Positions 38,780-50,840 of a DNA stretch of 64,000 bases are shown in pieces. The notes below the pieces were generated by a model, which saw only the letters and a program-made list of their open reading frames with translations, was not told where the DNA came from and did no database searches. The DNA comes from Austropuccinia psidii. Taxonomy: Eukaryota; Basidiomycota; Pucciniomycetes; Pucciniales; Sphaerophragmiaceae. Position 1 is the first letter of the stretch, and each line of letters begins with the position of its first letter. A program made the position numbers and the translations under genes. The stretch covers positions 29,696,612 through 29,760,611 of the forward strand of contig JALGQZ010000011.1 of NCBI GenBank assembly GCA_023105745.1. Direction: 5' to 3'.

Positions 38780-41190
38780 TTCCTGTTACACAAAGGGAGC
38801 AGTTTATTGTCATGCTAAGGACAAAAATGGTCCTTCAGCACTTCTCCTGACTAGGACAATCACCTCCAGCTTCTTGGCTGTTATTATTCTTTATAAGTTT
38901 CCCTGCCCAAGTCTACAGGGGAAGCAGTTTAGTGTCATGCTGAGGGCCTCTTGAGTCTTCGAGCTTCTTTAAAATCCCAAGGGCAATTTGAGTTGAGTGT
39001 TGTACATTATCTTGTTAGTCCATCATGTTGTGTGGGTCCTGATTCCATAATTAGTCCATTGAGTCATACTTCAGTCCATAAATATTTATCAGTGATTCTT
39101 GAAGTCCAAATGAGTTTCAATCCAGAATCAAAGAAGTTTCCAAGGTCTTGTGCTGTCCCAAAGGTCAATCCATAAGGAACTCCTGCTTTTCTTCATAAAT
39201 AATCTTCTTCATTTTCAGTATTCTGAATAATCGTCCTATGATGAGTTGTTTCCCAATTCTCTTGCTATTTCTTCAAAATAATTCATGTCCTTTTGTTCTT
39301 TTGTATTCCTGAATTATACCTGTTATAAAGAAATGAAAAATAAAAAATTGTAATAATAAGGTGATTTATAATTGATTTTCATATTGATTGATTGATTTTT
39401 TAATAATATTTGTTTTGGATAAGGGCCCCCCTCTCCATTTAAAAATCTTGAGTTGTTTTCAAATTTTGAAGAGGATATATCCTCATTCCCCCAAAACTTC
39501 CACTATAAGGGATAGTGTAAGAAATAAGTTTACCCACCCCTTATTTTTTATAGTGATTTTGATGAGGATAAATAATGATACAGTAAATTTACATAATTTT
39601 TATTTTTATTTTATTTTTTATTTTGTTTATTTTTTTTGTAAGTATAAAATAATCATTAAATGAGATATCTGAGTAAAAATCACAAAGTAAGAGAAATAAG
39701 CGTGAATCACAATTAAGATCATGTAACTGTTTGGTTGAAGGTGGTAATTTGTGCCAATCAGAAAAAATTGGTGCTCTTGAGATTATTTATGATTAATATT
39801 ACATAGTTGAATGATCATAATTTGAGTCCTTTATTCATATAATGACCCTTATGATGCCACAACTCTTCCTTTTTGGAATCATCATTGTGACTCAGACATT
39901 ATTTCAAGTCCATCCCCTTTATGGTTCAGAATTTCTGTTACCCATAAATGCATTTGAGTTGTTAAAAAATATAAACAGTGAAAAATAAAAATTTGTACAG
40001 TTTTGAAAAACTCTTGTTTGCTTTTTGAGAGGCTTTTTAAATTCCTTTTGGAATAAACAGCACACTGAGGTGTTATTAATATGTAAATTCACCAAATTAT
40101 GTCATCAATTTATGAGGTTCTAATAGAAATAACTCCTTCAGAGTTCAATTAATGCCTTTATGGCACAAATACTTCTTCTTTCTAAACAAGTTCCAATCAC
40201 TCTCTTGTAATTGAAGAAATATTTCAAATAAATTGATCATTTTTTAAAAAATTACTTGATGTAGAGTTTTTTTTTTTTTTTTTTTTTAATGGCTCTTGTT
40301 GTAATAGTAAGAGAAGTATAATAAAGATAATAAATAAATAGAATATTCTTGAGATCATGAATGGGATATGCCCCTTAGGTAGTTTATAGTCTTGCCTAGG
40401 ACTTATTCTCCTTTTGCAGTCCTTTTCCAATCTTTTTGAATACTTTAAATAGGCAGTTTATGGCCTTGCTAAGGACCATTGGTTGATTGTGTTTTAGCTT
40501 TGAGTCCTTGTTGATAATTTTAATGGTGGGCAGTTTATGGTCCTGCCAAGGACCTTTGGTTACTTTTTCTTGATTATTGTTGATAATCTGAGTGGGCAGT
40601 CTATGGTCTTGCCAAGGACCTTTGGTTTTTTGTTTTGTATTGAGTCCTAGTTGAGAATTCTTAGTGGTGGGCAGCTTATGGTCTTGCCAAGGACCACAGA
40701 TTCTCTTTTTGTTGTTTTTTTGTTGATATTGGCTTGATTTCATGTTGATATTTGGAGGTATTTCTTGATATTTGAAGGGGTAGTTTATGGTCTTGCCAAG
40801 GACCATAAACTTGTTTTCTTGATAATTAATTGATTCCTTGTTGATAATTTTGGTTTTGATTTATCTTCAAAGCCAAGTTGTAAAGTGTATTCAAAAGTTT
40901 ATAGTCTTATTGAGGACTTATTTTCATTGTAAAAGCATTTTCTTAAGCTTAAAAAAATCCTGAAAGTGTTTTTAATGTTGTATACCTGTAAAATCTAAGT
41001 CAAATATGTTGGTATAGTTATTATTCAACATAGAAGCATAAGAGATAAAATAGCATCTTAAAGCATTGCCCAGGGCTTTTATTTATTTATTTTTTGAGCC
41101 CTGTAAAAAAGTAAAAAATAATATTTTTTGTTAATTTGAAAAAAAATAAGAAACCAGAAGTTTAATGCCATGCTTAGGGCATTTCTGTTT
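38780..41190. repeat. dispersed array of a palindromic GGCAGTTTATGGTC..AAGGACC unit
   Basis: A 26-bp unit (approximately GGCAGTTTATGGTCTTGCCA followed by AGGACC) recurs with variation near 38797, 38925, 40380, 40453, 40531, 40596, 40671, 40780, 40895 and 41158. The unit is itself close to palindromic (GGTC-TTG/CCAAGGACC). In 40440-40812 copies are 65-110 bp apart with AT-rich spacers; a minus-strand ORF across it encodes a repeated GPWQDHKLP peptide, which I take as a by-product. No gene seen from 38322 to 41230. Confidence 0.8.
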
Positions 41191-41627
41191 CTTATAATCA
41201 CTATAGTCAAAATTGAAGATAGTTGTCAATAAAATGGTAGTAAGAAAAACAGGATCAGTTATTATCACCAGGGCAAATCTCGTGTCAATCATCGGCAATT
41301 GACTTCACGTCAAGCAGGATAAAAGTCAAGCTCACGTCAAGCACACGTCCTACTCTTGTCTTAAACCAAATCCTGTGACATCCACCAATATTGGTTCCCC
41401 TGTGCCTTCAACTCAGATTTCTCACCACCTGATCATCCCGCAGCCGTCCAATGGTTGGTAAAAATTACACAAGACCCGCCTGTTTGCACAAACACACATC
41501 AAAGAGGTCCTTCAGCCAGTCTTGATGTAGGAGGGGGGTTTGACTTCACCAGGTCATCCATAAAAGGACTCTGCCTGAGCGGGATTGTTGTTTTGCAGGT
41601 GACACTGGTAGAGCCCGCCGCACAATA

Positions 41628-41697
41628 CCGCATGTGCGTGTGCATTGGCGTGTGCGGGTGCGGGTGCGCTTGCGTGTGCATTGGCATGTGCGCAAGG
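41628..41697. repeat. alternating purine-pyrimidine GTGCG tract
   Basis: About 70 bp of GTGTGCATTGGCGTGTGCGG-type sequence within a GC-richer island (41230-41800), next to AT-rich DNA. Such tracts favour Z-DNA. A short plus ORF across it (41455-41820) looks like chance. Confidence 0.7.
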
Positions 41698-41949
41698 GCC
41701 GCTTCCCCTTCCAACATGATGATGGCACAGTTAGAAATTTTGGATGCTGTGAAAGGTGAGTGTGTGGGTCATTTGATCATTGAACTTGGCTTATTCACAC
41801 TGTACCCAATGTCAAAATAGTAAGTTCTTTGTGGCAATGTGAAATAATGGGCTTTGCTTGTCACAATGGCATGTCTCTGTCACTAAATTTTGAGGCAGTT
41901 ATTTCACTAGCAAAAATTGCTAATGAATCTGAGAGATTTGCATTTCTGT

Positions 41950-44900
41950 AGACTAAATTTCATGAAATAACCGCTTTATCATTACAAGCAGTCCACATGA
42001 CAGAACTTTGTTATCATACAATCCACAGTTACCTTCTATTTCTTCTTCAGATATAATCAAGTGTCCATCATCAAAACCAACAGCTTTATAAATATTCAGA
42101 TGCGGCCAATCTGGTAAGAAATTCACATCAATCTTCAAAGTTTTTAAGATCAGAAAGTTATTGTTCAGTATGCTAGATGGCTCAGAGACTTTAAAAATGC
42201 TATTAATAATACCAAATTGTCATGAGTTGCCCCTCAGAAAAGATATCACACTGTTTCTGACATTTTTGGATTCAGTTGAAAATATATTGTTCCCAATATT
42301 AATGTTTGAAACTGGAAAATACCAAGGTGAGACAATCCTTGAAGTGGGAGGACTTGTGGATTGCACGGTAGTGTCTAAGCTGATCCAATCAACTATTTCC
42401 CTTGTTGCATGAAAATTCTGTAAGTACTCAACCAGGCAATCATAATTTTCTTGGTAATTGCGGGATGGTTTGTTATATTTATGGTCATTGAACAGGGCAG
42501 GTGGCTGTGATTAGAAAAGCTGTTTTATTTCACATGGCACGGATGGGGATATCAGGAGAACGGAAAGGTTGGAACATCGACAGATATGTTGAAGTAAGGT
42601 TTTATCTATATCATCTATTCAGAGTTGCAAGAAGTTAATCTTATTCAGTTCAGGTGTTTAATCAATGTGAATATATTGATCTTATTAATTGACGTACATA
42701 TTTTGTTATTTGTTGGCATTTTTGCAAATACTCCAATCAAGCGCTCATAACCCCATGTGGCTGAGGCTTGTGCTGGGCCCCAACGTTGGAAGAGTTCGGG
42801 AATATGATCAGCAAAATGATGATTTGGTTTAATTTTCTGTTTTGGGCAGAGGAGTTGATTGGAAAGGCGTAATTTTTTCCAATGTTCAGCAAATGCAGTC
42901 GCATCATCTATTGAAACAGTCCAACTTGTGGCAATGTTGATAGCACTAATCAAATGGAATGTATTCTTGGTTAGTTCATTTGCAAGCTCTTCTGACTGAC
43001 CCATTTTTCTTTGAATGTTCGCGGATTGGTGTACATCTAATGACATCTGTTGACTGAGCATTAAAAATGGAATATAGACCTTATATAAGAGAGCCCATTC
43101 AGCGGCTTTTAAGCTACCATGAGAGGGGGAACCCATGTTGCGAGGTACTCTTGTCCATGATGAGGGAGTTATTGTCTCAGATGCTCCAGAGCCTCACCCT
43201 TGATCTGGTGATCACTCAGTGCAGTGATATCCAATTCAGAGGGGATGTAATCGGCATCAAATGAAGGAATCTCCGCAGAGCCACTAGATGGATGTTCCGT
43301 GTGAGGGGTGGGCATTGGGAAGTAGTTTTTTTGGGTGGAAGTAGTGGGGAGTGGGTCATTTATTATTTTTGCTGCGTCTCTTCTCAGGGAGCGGGCCTCT
43401 CTCAATGTGATTTTATCAAGAGAGCTGTTGGAGGTCATGGAATCTGAGTCTGAACTGTTGGTGTCATTGGATTTCCTGTGGGACCTGAGGTAAATTTTTG
43501 ATTTGGACTCTGGAATGCACAATTTGAAAGCTGCATGATCCTTCAAAATTCCAAGTATTACATTATGCATTATGTCAAGATTAACCATTCTGGTTGCATC
43601 CCAATACAGAAGGTCTTCCAAAATTGAATATTGCACTCCATACTCAGAGAAAATTGCTTGTCTTTGTTGTGGGGTTTCCCGAAGCCATTTGGCAATGGTT
43701 GATTTATGATTTCGATATGAGCATGTGTAGTGAAATTGAGGACCAATTTCTTCAATTTGAGCTTCGTGAATGGTGCAAATATTACAAAAGTGGTTGCCTG
43801 AATGGGAAATAAATCCAGTAAGCTTGCGCATTGCAACCACATCCGCAATGGCTGTGAGAATGGCAAAACGGATAAAGGATCCTGAAGGACCTGTTGAGGT
43901 GGGTGAAAAATGGTAACCTTGCCATAGCTCTTTGAGCTCGTTGATGAGTGGTATTAATAAATAATTCAATTGAAGGGAAGTTGGCTTTTCCGGACCAGGG
44001 ATTATTCCTGCAACATAGACATTCTCTGGCTTCAATCTTTCACTTGGGGGGAGATTAAGACAAATAAGCATGATAGGTCCAATGCTGGCCAACCAGGTGG
44101 ACTTTCCATGTGCATTAAACCAGTCCACATAAATGGAGAAGGCCAATGCACCAGGAATGGACATGAATGGGGGGTCATGGATATTTCTAGTGCCAGTGAA
44201 GCATCTCCAGACCAATCCATCCCAGACATCACGTTTTGGGGAATCTTCAGGAGTTTGGGATTGTTGATGTTGATGCAGAATTTCCATAATTCCAGCCCGC
44301 TGGAGAAATGTGGCAAGCCAATTTTTGAATGGTTGATAAATGAAATGTTTTGTTGGTATAAATTTTTGCTTCATGTTGGTGGTGTTTTGGGTGTGGGCTT
44401 CAAATGAATAGATGAGTTTGCCTAATGATTGTGTGCAAGGGGGATCATGATCATTTGGGTCATTATGGCGTTGACAGTGGGGTTGGTCAGTTGTGACTGA
44501 TTCAGTAAGGCCATTAAGAGAGAAACATTGAGGACAACATATATAGTTTTGAATCACTGGCTCCAATTGGAGATGTTCAAATATGGTACTCAGATCTTGA
44601 GGTATATGGAATGCAGGAATGGGGGGACCACTGGAGCTTGAGATGCTGGACTTGATCAGCAGGTTTAGGGCGCGGTTGAGAATGTGTGAAGGCCTGCGGG
44701 GTATATTATACCTTAATGATAGAATGGCAGATATTATCATTCCAAGGTCTTGTGGAGGAAGGGTTTGACTGCTGCTGTATGGTTTCTGTGCAATTGAATT
44801 GAGCCCCGGTGCTGTGGAGAAGGTGCTTTGGGCCCATGGTGAATAATCAGCTGGGAATATTTGATCCAATAGAAGTTGTGGCCACTCAGATCCTGCTGCA

Positions 44901-45082
44901 GAAGTAGGGATGTTTGGAAGAGATTTGGCTGCAATGGTTGATTTGAGATTTTTAATGTGCTGTTTATATTGGAAAGGTGTGAAGGAAACTCCAGGCCTAT
45001 CACCCTCAGGGGAAGAGTGTGTTTGCATTGAGCAGTGTTGACACATGCATATACGCATTGAGGAATAGCGGCGAGTTGTCAT
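41950..45082 (-). pseudogene. Plavaka/Tnp2-like (CACTA) transposase, decaying
   Basis: The long exon runs from ATG 45082 to about 43198 and encodes a Cys-rich start (CMCQHC), a CCPQC finger-like motif, and the family blocks LNLPPSERLKPENVYVAG, LKELWQGYHF, a CNIC motif and LDIMHNVILGILKDH. A 50-nt GT-AG intron (43197-43148) joins it to VPRNMGSPSHGSLKAAEW. The next exon to about 42690 includes KPNHHFADHIPELFQRWGP and WGYERLIGVF. Weaker C-terminal pieces follow to about 41950 (FHATREIVDWISL, NVRNSVISFLRG), with in-frame stops, for example TGA near 42213. Known: Tnp2-type proteins are DDE/D transposases of CACTA elements, common in basidiomycetes. Terminal inverted repeats were not located. Confidence 0.75.
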
Positions 45083-46043
45083 TGTTGCAGGAATTGGGAG
45101 TATGGTTGGTTTGTGTATAAATATCTATGGCTGATGTGAAAGTGTTTAGGAGTGTTATTAATTGGCAAAAAAATTGAGTGATTATTTATGAAGGGGGAGA
45201 TGATTTGAGCCAGCTGAGAATTTTATCCCATTTGTAATGGTGCGTGATCTGCAGCTGATGGAGTGTAACATGTCTCATCTGGATGCCAGAATTGGTTAGG
45301 AGTTTAATTGGGTAAAATGCCATGCTACTCAATGCTCATACATATTCTATTTTATTTACACATAGCGATACTGCGGTTTTGACCCTGGAGGGGTGTTCCA
45401 ATAGGGATGTGTCAACATTGATTTGAGGGGATTGACATTCAAACCATGTACGCTGGCACGCCATTGTACATGGCTTAAACCTTATTACAGACATAACGAT
45501 ATAACTCTATTACATAAGGGGTTGGAGTGCAACTAAAGTCTTGGTATTTGGTTTGAGTGCAGCAGGCTTTTAATCGGTTGGAATGTGATTTGGATTGTCT
45601 CGCCTTTCTTGAAAAGGTGATGTCTCTTTTGTGGGTAAATCCTTCATGAATATACCCCTTTACAGATGTACAATGCTGTGGAATTTCAATGCATATATTG
45701 GCAGTTTGGATAATTCACAAAATGTGACAATGGGGAGGTGGAAATTTTACCGAATATGATTACTTATGGATTATGGGTCCCCTTTGAGATCAAGGGAATA
45801 TTACATTATATGGTGGTAGGCTGTGCCAGGTGGTTTCTGATAGAAGCGGAGGAGCTCAAGAGGAGGCAGGGAGGATTCTCCTAAAAAGAGGCTTATTGGA
45901 CTTCCACGTAACACTTAGTTCCAACTATTCATAGAATTTCTCTATTCTAAATTTGAAAAGATTTCATCTCATATAACTCTATTTTATCATAATACTGAGG
46001 TGTTTTATCTAGTTAAAAATATTAGTGTACTTTTTCGGCCCTT
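45083..46043. other. divergent intergenic region, no gene
   Basis: Lies between the minus-strand transposase and the plus-strand gene at 46044. No ORF or clear repeat was seen. It may hold the two divergent promoters of one DNA element. Confidence 0.5.
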
Positions 46044-48104
46044 ATGTCATCTTACAAGTCACATAAATCCCATTTAGGTTCTGTTCATGACTCAGATAGT
46101 GAATCTAGCATAGAATATGTTCAAACACAGTCACCATTGAGTCCCAACATTCCTCTCACAGCCCCTATTGCATCCTCAATGAATGTATCAGGTCTTAACA
46201 TTGATGTGGGCAATCCAAAGGCTCCAACTTCAAGCACTTGGTCGATCCCAAATATTTCCGTCACTCCAATTCCCCCGAATCCCACTAATACACAAACGCA
46301 TGTGTCTCAGGGGCCAAAAGACACACCTCAAATCTCATCACATGCTAATCCCCAATCAAAATTTCCATGTGAGTTCCTCCTTAATCCCAGTCGGAATCCA
46401 GTCGCATCCCAGGATCCCTTTGGCCAAAGTAAACAGCCAACCCTCAATATTCCATCAGGATCTCAGGTTCATGTGGGTGATGAAAGGCGCGTGGATGGGG
46501 GGCAACAAAAAAGACCATTGGAGAATGTAACTTGGAGTGGTCTGTCGGAGGGAAATCCAGGATTGATGCTTCATCAAAGTAAGTCATTTGAATTTTGGAG
46601 TATAAACTTTTTCACAATTTGATATTTTTGTTTCATGGGTTAGATATGGCACCTAAAGGCAAGTCAGTCCGATCTCAGGAGCCAATTGAAGATTGTGAGT
46701 ATGACCAGTCTTCATTAATTTTTTGATGTGTTAACTGATGATGTGCATGGCAGGTGATGAACTTTATGCATCTTCACCTCTGCTCCATAAAGAGAAAGTC
46801 ACTGGACGTCATCATCCATATGCCTCCAAACCAAGAACAGCTCATGCCAGTTCATCAAGAGAAAAAATGGTGGATGATGAGGATGAGAACATGTCTCCGA
46901 CTCAAATGGAAACAAATGATGAATCAAGGAGGGACAATTTCACAGCGCATGAGCATGGCACTCAGTCAAATAATGAGTTCACCCATCCTCAAATGCCCCT
47001 TGCCCAGAGTATGCTTGAACAATCCAAGGTCAGACAGCAAAGGAACCAGGCTTGTAAAGCTCACAATGTGGCGAAACGTGCAAGCCAGAACGAGCAACAA
47101 AAATGGCTGAAAGCAGAACTTCCAGAGAATGTCCATGGAATGAGATCAGCAGTACATGCACATTGCCTGTTCCTACTCAAAGTTAGGGATAAGGATTTTT
47201 CCTCACTACCAGCACCACCAAGCACAGAAGAGCGTGAAATTGCAATTCAAGTGGCTGGTCATCTTGGATATGTCCCCGAGGATGTTTTCAATGAGCCATC
47301 AACACAGGTTCAGTCTCAGGGTTTCCAAAGCTACTGCAAAAATGAGCTCCACAAGCTAGGACTAAAGCGATTCACTTGGGACTGGGAGAGCTCATGGCAA
47401 CATCCGTTCAATGAGCTGATGTCTATGGTGTTTTACCGTACATTCCTTCTTGCACTGGTCAGCACCAAGTATCATCATTAATGTTGGAACAAGGATCATA
47501 ATAACTATGGGGTCATGGCGGCTTTAATGGAGCGATATTTCACTTATTTGAAAAGATAATGGAAGTCTATTCAAAAGGATGCCAAGTATTTGGTTGAAAA
47601 GAAGGAGAATCAAAAGCTTGCAAATATTTGTCAAAGGGTTAGTTAATGTATCTCTTCTTCATTGTGAGCAAAGACTGATGATGATCTACTTGATTATGTG
47701 CAGACCTGTGAGCGCCGTCGTGGATGGTGTGATACGGCTAAATTTCCCATTCTAGCATCACAATTCAATGACCCTCAAGTATGTTCAGATACTGAGGAGG
47801 TACTGGAAAATGGCCGTCAAGTTTACCGCAAAGTGGGATTACGCTGGCGCTCCCAGTTATTTAATGAATTGGTATTAAAAATGGATTGAGACATAGAGTT
47901 TTGTAATCACATTAAAAAAAGGGTAAAAAAACTATTGATAGATTGCCAGAATTACAATCAACAGATGATGGTGATATTCCGGAAGGCTTATCATTTCAGG
48001 TATTTGATCAAGATTGGCTCAAAGGCTGTAGTAACATTCCAACTAGCGCCCTCAAAATACTTGACATGCCAGTTATTAGGCCGAATGGTGATGCTCTGCA
48101 ATAA
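46044..48104 (+). pseudogene. uncharacterised TE-associated rust protein, degraded
   Basis: ATG 46044 opens a Ser/Pro-rich exon ending at GTAAGT near 46580. A short exon (MAPKGKSVRSQEPIED) and a third exon from 46753 follow, all in frame. The conserved part is HGMRSAVHAHCLFLLKVRDK, EEREIAIQVAGHLGYVPED, GLKRFTWDWESSWQHPFNEL and MERYFTYLKR. Stops at 47479-47481 and near 47557, then a further exon from about 47701 (CERRRGWCDTAKFPILASQ, YRKVGLRWRSQLF), a stop near 47889, and a final piece with FDQDWLKGC and PVIRPNGDALQ ending at 48102-48104. I recall similar multi-copy proteins in rusts but know no function. Adjacent to the Plavaka transposase on the opposite strand, it may be element cargo. Confidence 0.6.
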
Positions 48105-48549
48105 ATTAGTAATATAAATGTATAGGACCGTTACAAATTAACATTTTGTGAATTATTTGTGCAGGTGTAATACAATCTGAGTATTATTTCTTAAATATTC
48201 AACAACTTGCTAAATATGCCAGAATATAGACAATATGAATTGGAATGTATCACCGTCTCCCTTAGAAATAAGACTCTATTGCTCATTTTCATTGAGGAAA
48301 TATTGAAGGAGTTCAATCCAACTCATGGTGTTCATAATTGTGGACCTATGCCAGGGTTAACAAGAGTTATCAACTTGGTCAAACACAAATTATATAATAT
48401 CAGTAAGGCTCACGCAGTTAATGATTTTTTCTTTTCTTGGACCTATTGGTGTTTGGAAAATGGCATTTCCATAAGGAAGGATTTTAGAATAGCAATGCAA
48501 TTAGGGTCAAAGATGATCTTGAAAGGTACCTTCTGCATGTTGACCTCAA

Positions 48550-50840
48550 CTGAATGAGGAGTGATATAGTAGATGACCTTGACAGGTTGTTGGCCAATAC
48601 GATGGAGTCAATCAACAGCCTGAGCCTCAATGGCTGGGTTCCAATTGGGCTCCTGGAAATGTGGATGTCAGGGGCCGCAAATCAGGGCAGAATTTTGGGG
48701 GTCCCCTCACCATTAAATAGATCGTATTAGCACAAGTTATATTGAGGTCAGTTCCAGCTGCGGCAATGGATGCAATCAGTACTTCACATTCAGGATTATT
48801 GAAGAAATTCTCCAGTGCCTTCTCCTGTGCTCGTGCTGTAATTGCTCCATCAATTCGTGCTGAAAGGATAGAGTGATGGGCAAGTGAAATACCAATTCTA
48901 CAATATGAAAAAGTCAGATGGATTCAATTGGTAATGGATGCATATTAGAATTAACGCACAAATCTAGAAATTGGGTCCATTGGGTATAAACCACCAATTT
49001 GGTTGGACCACACCTTGTTTGTTTGTTCTCCATTAAGCTTTGTAGGAGGTGTCCAATTTTAATACTCATCATGCATGTTTCCACATCCACAATAGTTTGT
49101 GTGATTGTTGGCGAGTTATCCTGAGTGCTCCTGCCCTCGGGGTCTTCCAAATCCGCCTCTGCAATTGTGTTAAGCATGATGTGATGGTTACAACATATTC
49201 GCAGCTTATTAATATTTCTGAAAAATTCTCCTGGTCCTTTGCTTTTGGATGATAGGAATTCTTCATATAATATGGAATATTCTTGCTGCATGGTTGGGTT
49301 GAGTGGGAGCAGCTCATAATGATGGCTAATGGTGGGGAGGGATTCGAGATGTGTGGTTTTGGTGCGGCGCAAACTTAAATGCCACAATGCCAAATGCAAG
49401 ATATCATTGCAACCTTTGGAAAGACTACTCAGGATGAATGGTGACCAGTTATCTTGATCGGCGCTCTGGGGTTTAGTGATGAATGATATTATTCCCAAAA
49501 GGTCATAAATGGTGTTGTGAATAGGTGTGCCCGTTAAATGCATTCGACGGGATGAAAGGAGGCTATTAATGGCATGGTGAGTGGCAGTGTATTGAGAGCA
49601 AATATAGCTATAAGATGGGGCAAGGGTTATTGGATATAAAAGGTAATTTGAATCATTTAAGATCAGACACTCACTGTGCTTCATCCAAAATTATACAATG
49701 CCAATTGATTTGAAAAATGAATGATGTAGAGGTATTGGTTTGCTTAAATTCTTGGGTGATAGTATTGTAAGAAGTGATGATGATATCATATTCCAAGATG
49801 TTGGCTTTAGATAATGAGTGACAAGTGGGACCATGGTAGATTTTGGAATGCAGCGCTCCAGCCTGAGCATGCTTGGATATTTCTGATTGCCAGTTGGTAA
49901 TTAAGCGAGGGGGGCAGATGATCATGGTGGGCATGGAGCGGTGGGGGTTTGCAATCATCCGCTCCTTGGAGGTACCAATTAGAGCAATGGCCTGAATGGT
50001 TTTACCTAATCCCATATCATCCGCAAGCAGTCCTCCAAGAGGGGTATTGGTCAAAAGGGATTCAAATGATCTAACAACCTTGTTTGTAATGATGTGCCTG
50101 GCATTGAAAGTGGATCCTGGGGGTGAGGTGGCCCAAAGGTTGCGGGCTGATTGGCCATTGGGGATTTCTTAATCCCAGAGAAAAGCTAGTCCAGTCTTTT
50201 GATGAGGGAGGAGGGGGGTTTGAATAATGGCATGGGGCGGGGTCATCACGAAGAGGTCTGATCCACTGGGTAATTGTATCAGTTTTTGCTTGGAAATCAA
50301 TGATGAAACAGCAGGATATGAAGCTGGTGTCGAGTTTGAAGCGGGAAATGTCGGAGTGAAGAGTTGACATTGACTATGAGTATTACAGTCATATTCTTTG
50401 GGCATTTTAAGCTTGAAATCTTGTGTTTGAAAGCTTTCCATTATGAATAAAATGTTTGGATACCATGTGAAGAACATCAATGCTAGATTGGGTTTCTGAG
50501 ATGAGGAGGGATCATTTGCATCAGTCATAAATACTCCCTCAACAAATAATATTTGAGTAGGATTGGATTGGCAATTTTCAATCCATGCCCCACCAGGACC
50601 AAAGTGCATGAACGTTTTTGGTGCCCCAAGGAATGGTATCAACGTTTTGGAAAGGGTTCCAGGTAGAGAGCCAATAGCATGCTGGTGATTGGGGAGATAA
50701 ACAAATATGTTGTGTTGATTGTGCCATATGATAATCCAAGAAGCTAAGTGGGAATTCTCAGGATTTAAGGTTATATAACTATTTATTTGAATACGAATAT
50801 TAATCATCCCAATGCAAAGTGGCTGTGAAGGGGTTGACAT
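48550..50840 (-). pseudogene. SNF2-family DEAH helicase, nonsense-mutated
   Basis: Reads from ATG 50840. The N-terminal ~200 residues are of unknown type. A TAA at 50171-50169 is followed in the same frame by motif I GLLADDMGLGKTIQ. Motif II appears only after splicing: the exon ends GATGAAGCACA at 49675 and a 67-nt intron (49674-49608) brings in C, giving DEAH. Then come motif III LTGTP, motif IV VVYTQWTQF, an intron, motif V ASIAAAGTDLN, another intron, and motif VI QAVD-stop-LHRIGQ, where TGA (48610-48608) replaces an Arg codon. Known: SNF2 ATPases translocate on DNA and remodel chromatin. Placement beside a Plavaka transposase suggests TE cargo. Two stops make it a pseudogene. Confidence 0.85.

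Noticed and set aside
40396..40806. Minus-strand ORF encoding repeated GPWQDHKLP peptides
   Set aside because: The peptide repeat follows from the DNA minisatellite. Spacers vary, and flanks in other frames show the same DNA unit without open frames.
40440..40812. CRISPR-like array of palindromic repeats
   Set aside because: Units are imperfect, spacers are irregular and AT-rich, and the genome is eukaryotic with spliceosomal introns.
41455..41820. 121-residue plus ORF across the GTGCG tract
   Set aside because: Low-complexity Cys/Gly/Val composition, open on both strands, no start context or homology signal.
48207..48557. 116-residue plus ORF next to the SNF2 gene
   Set aside because: Overlaps the region just past the helicase C-terminus, has no recognised motif, and both neighbours are pseudogenes. 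Kept out for lack of support.
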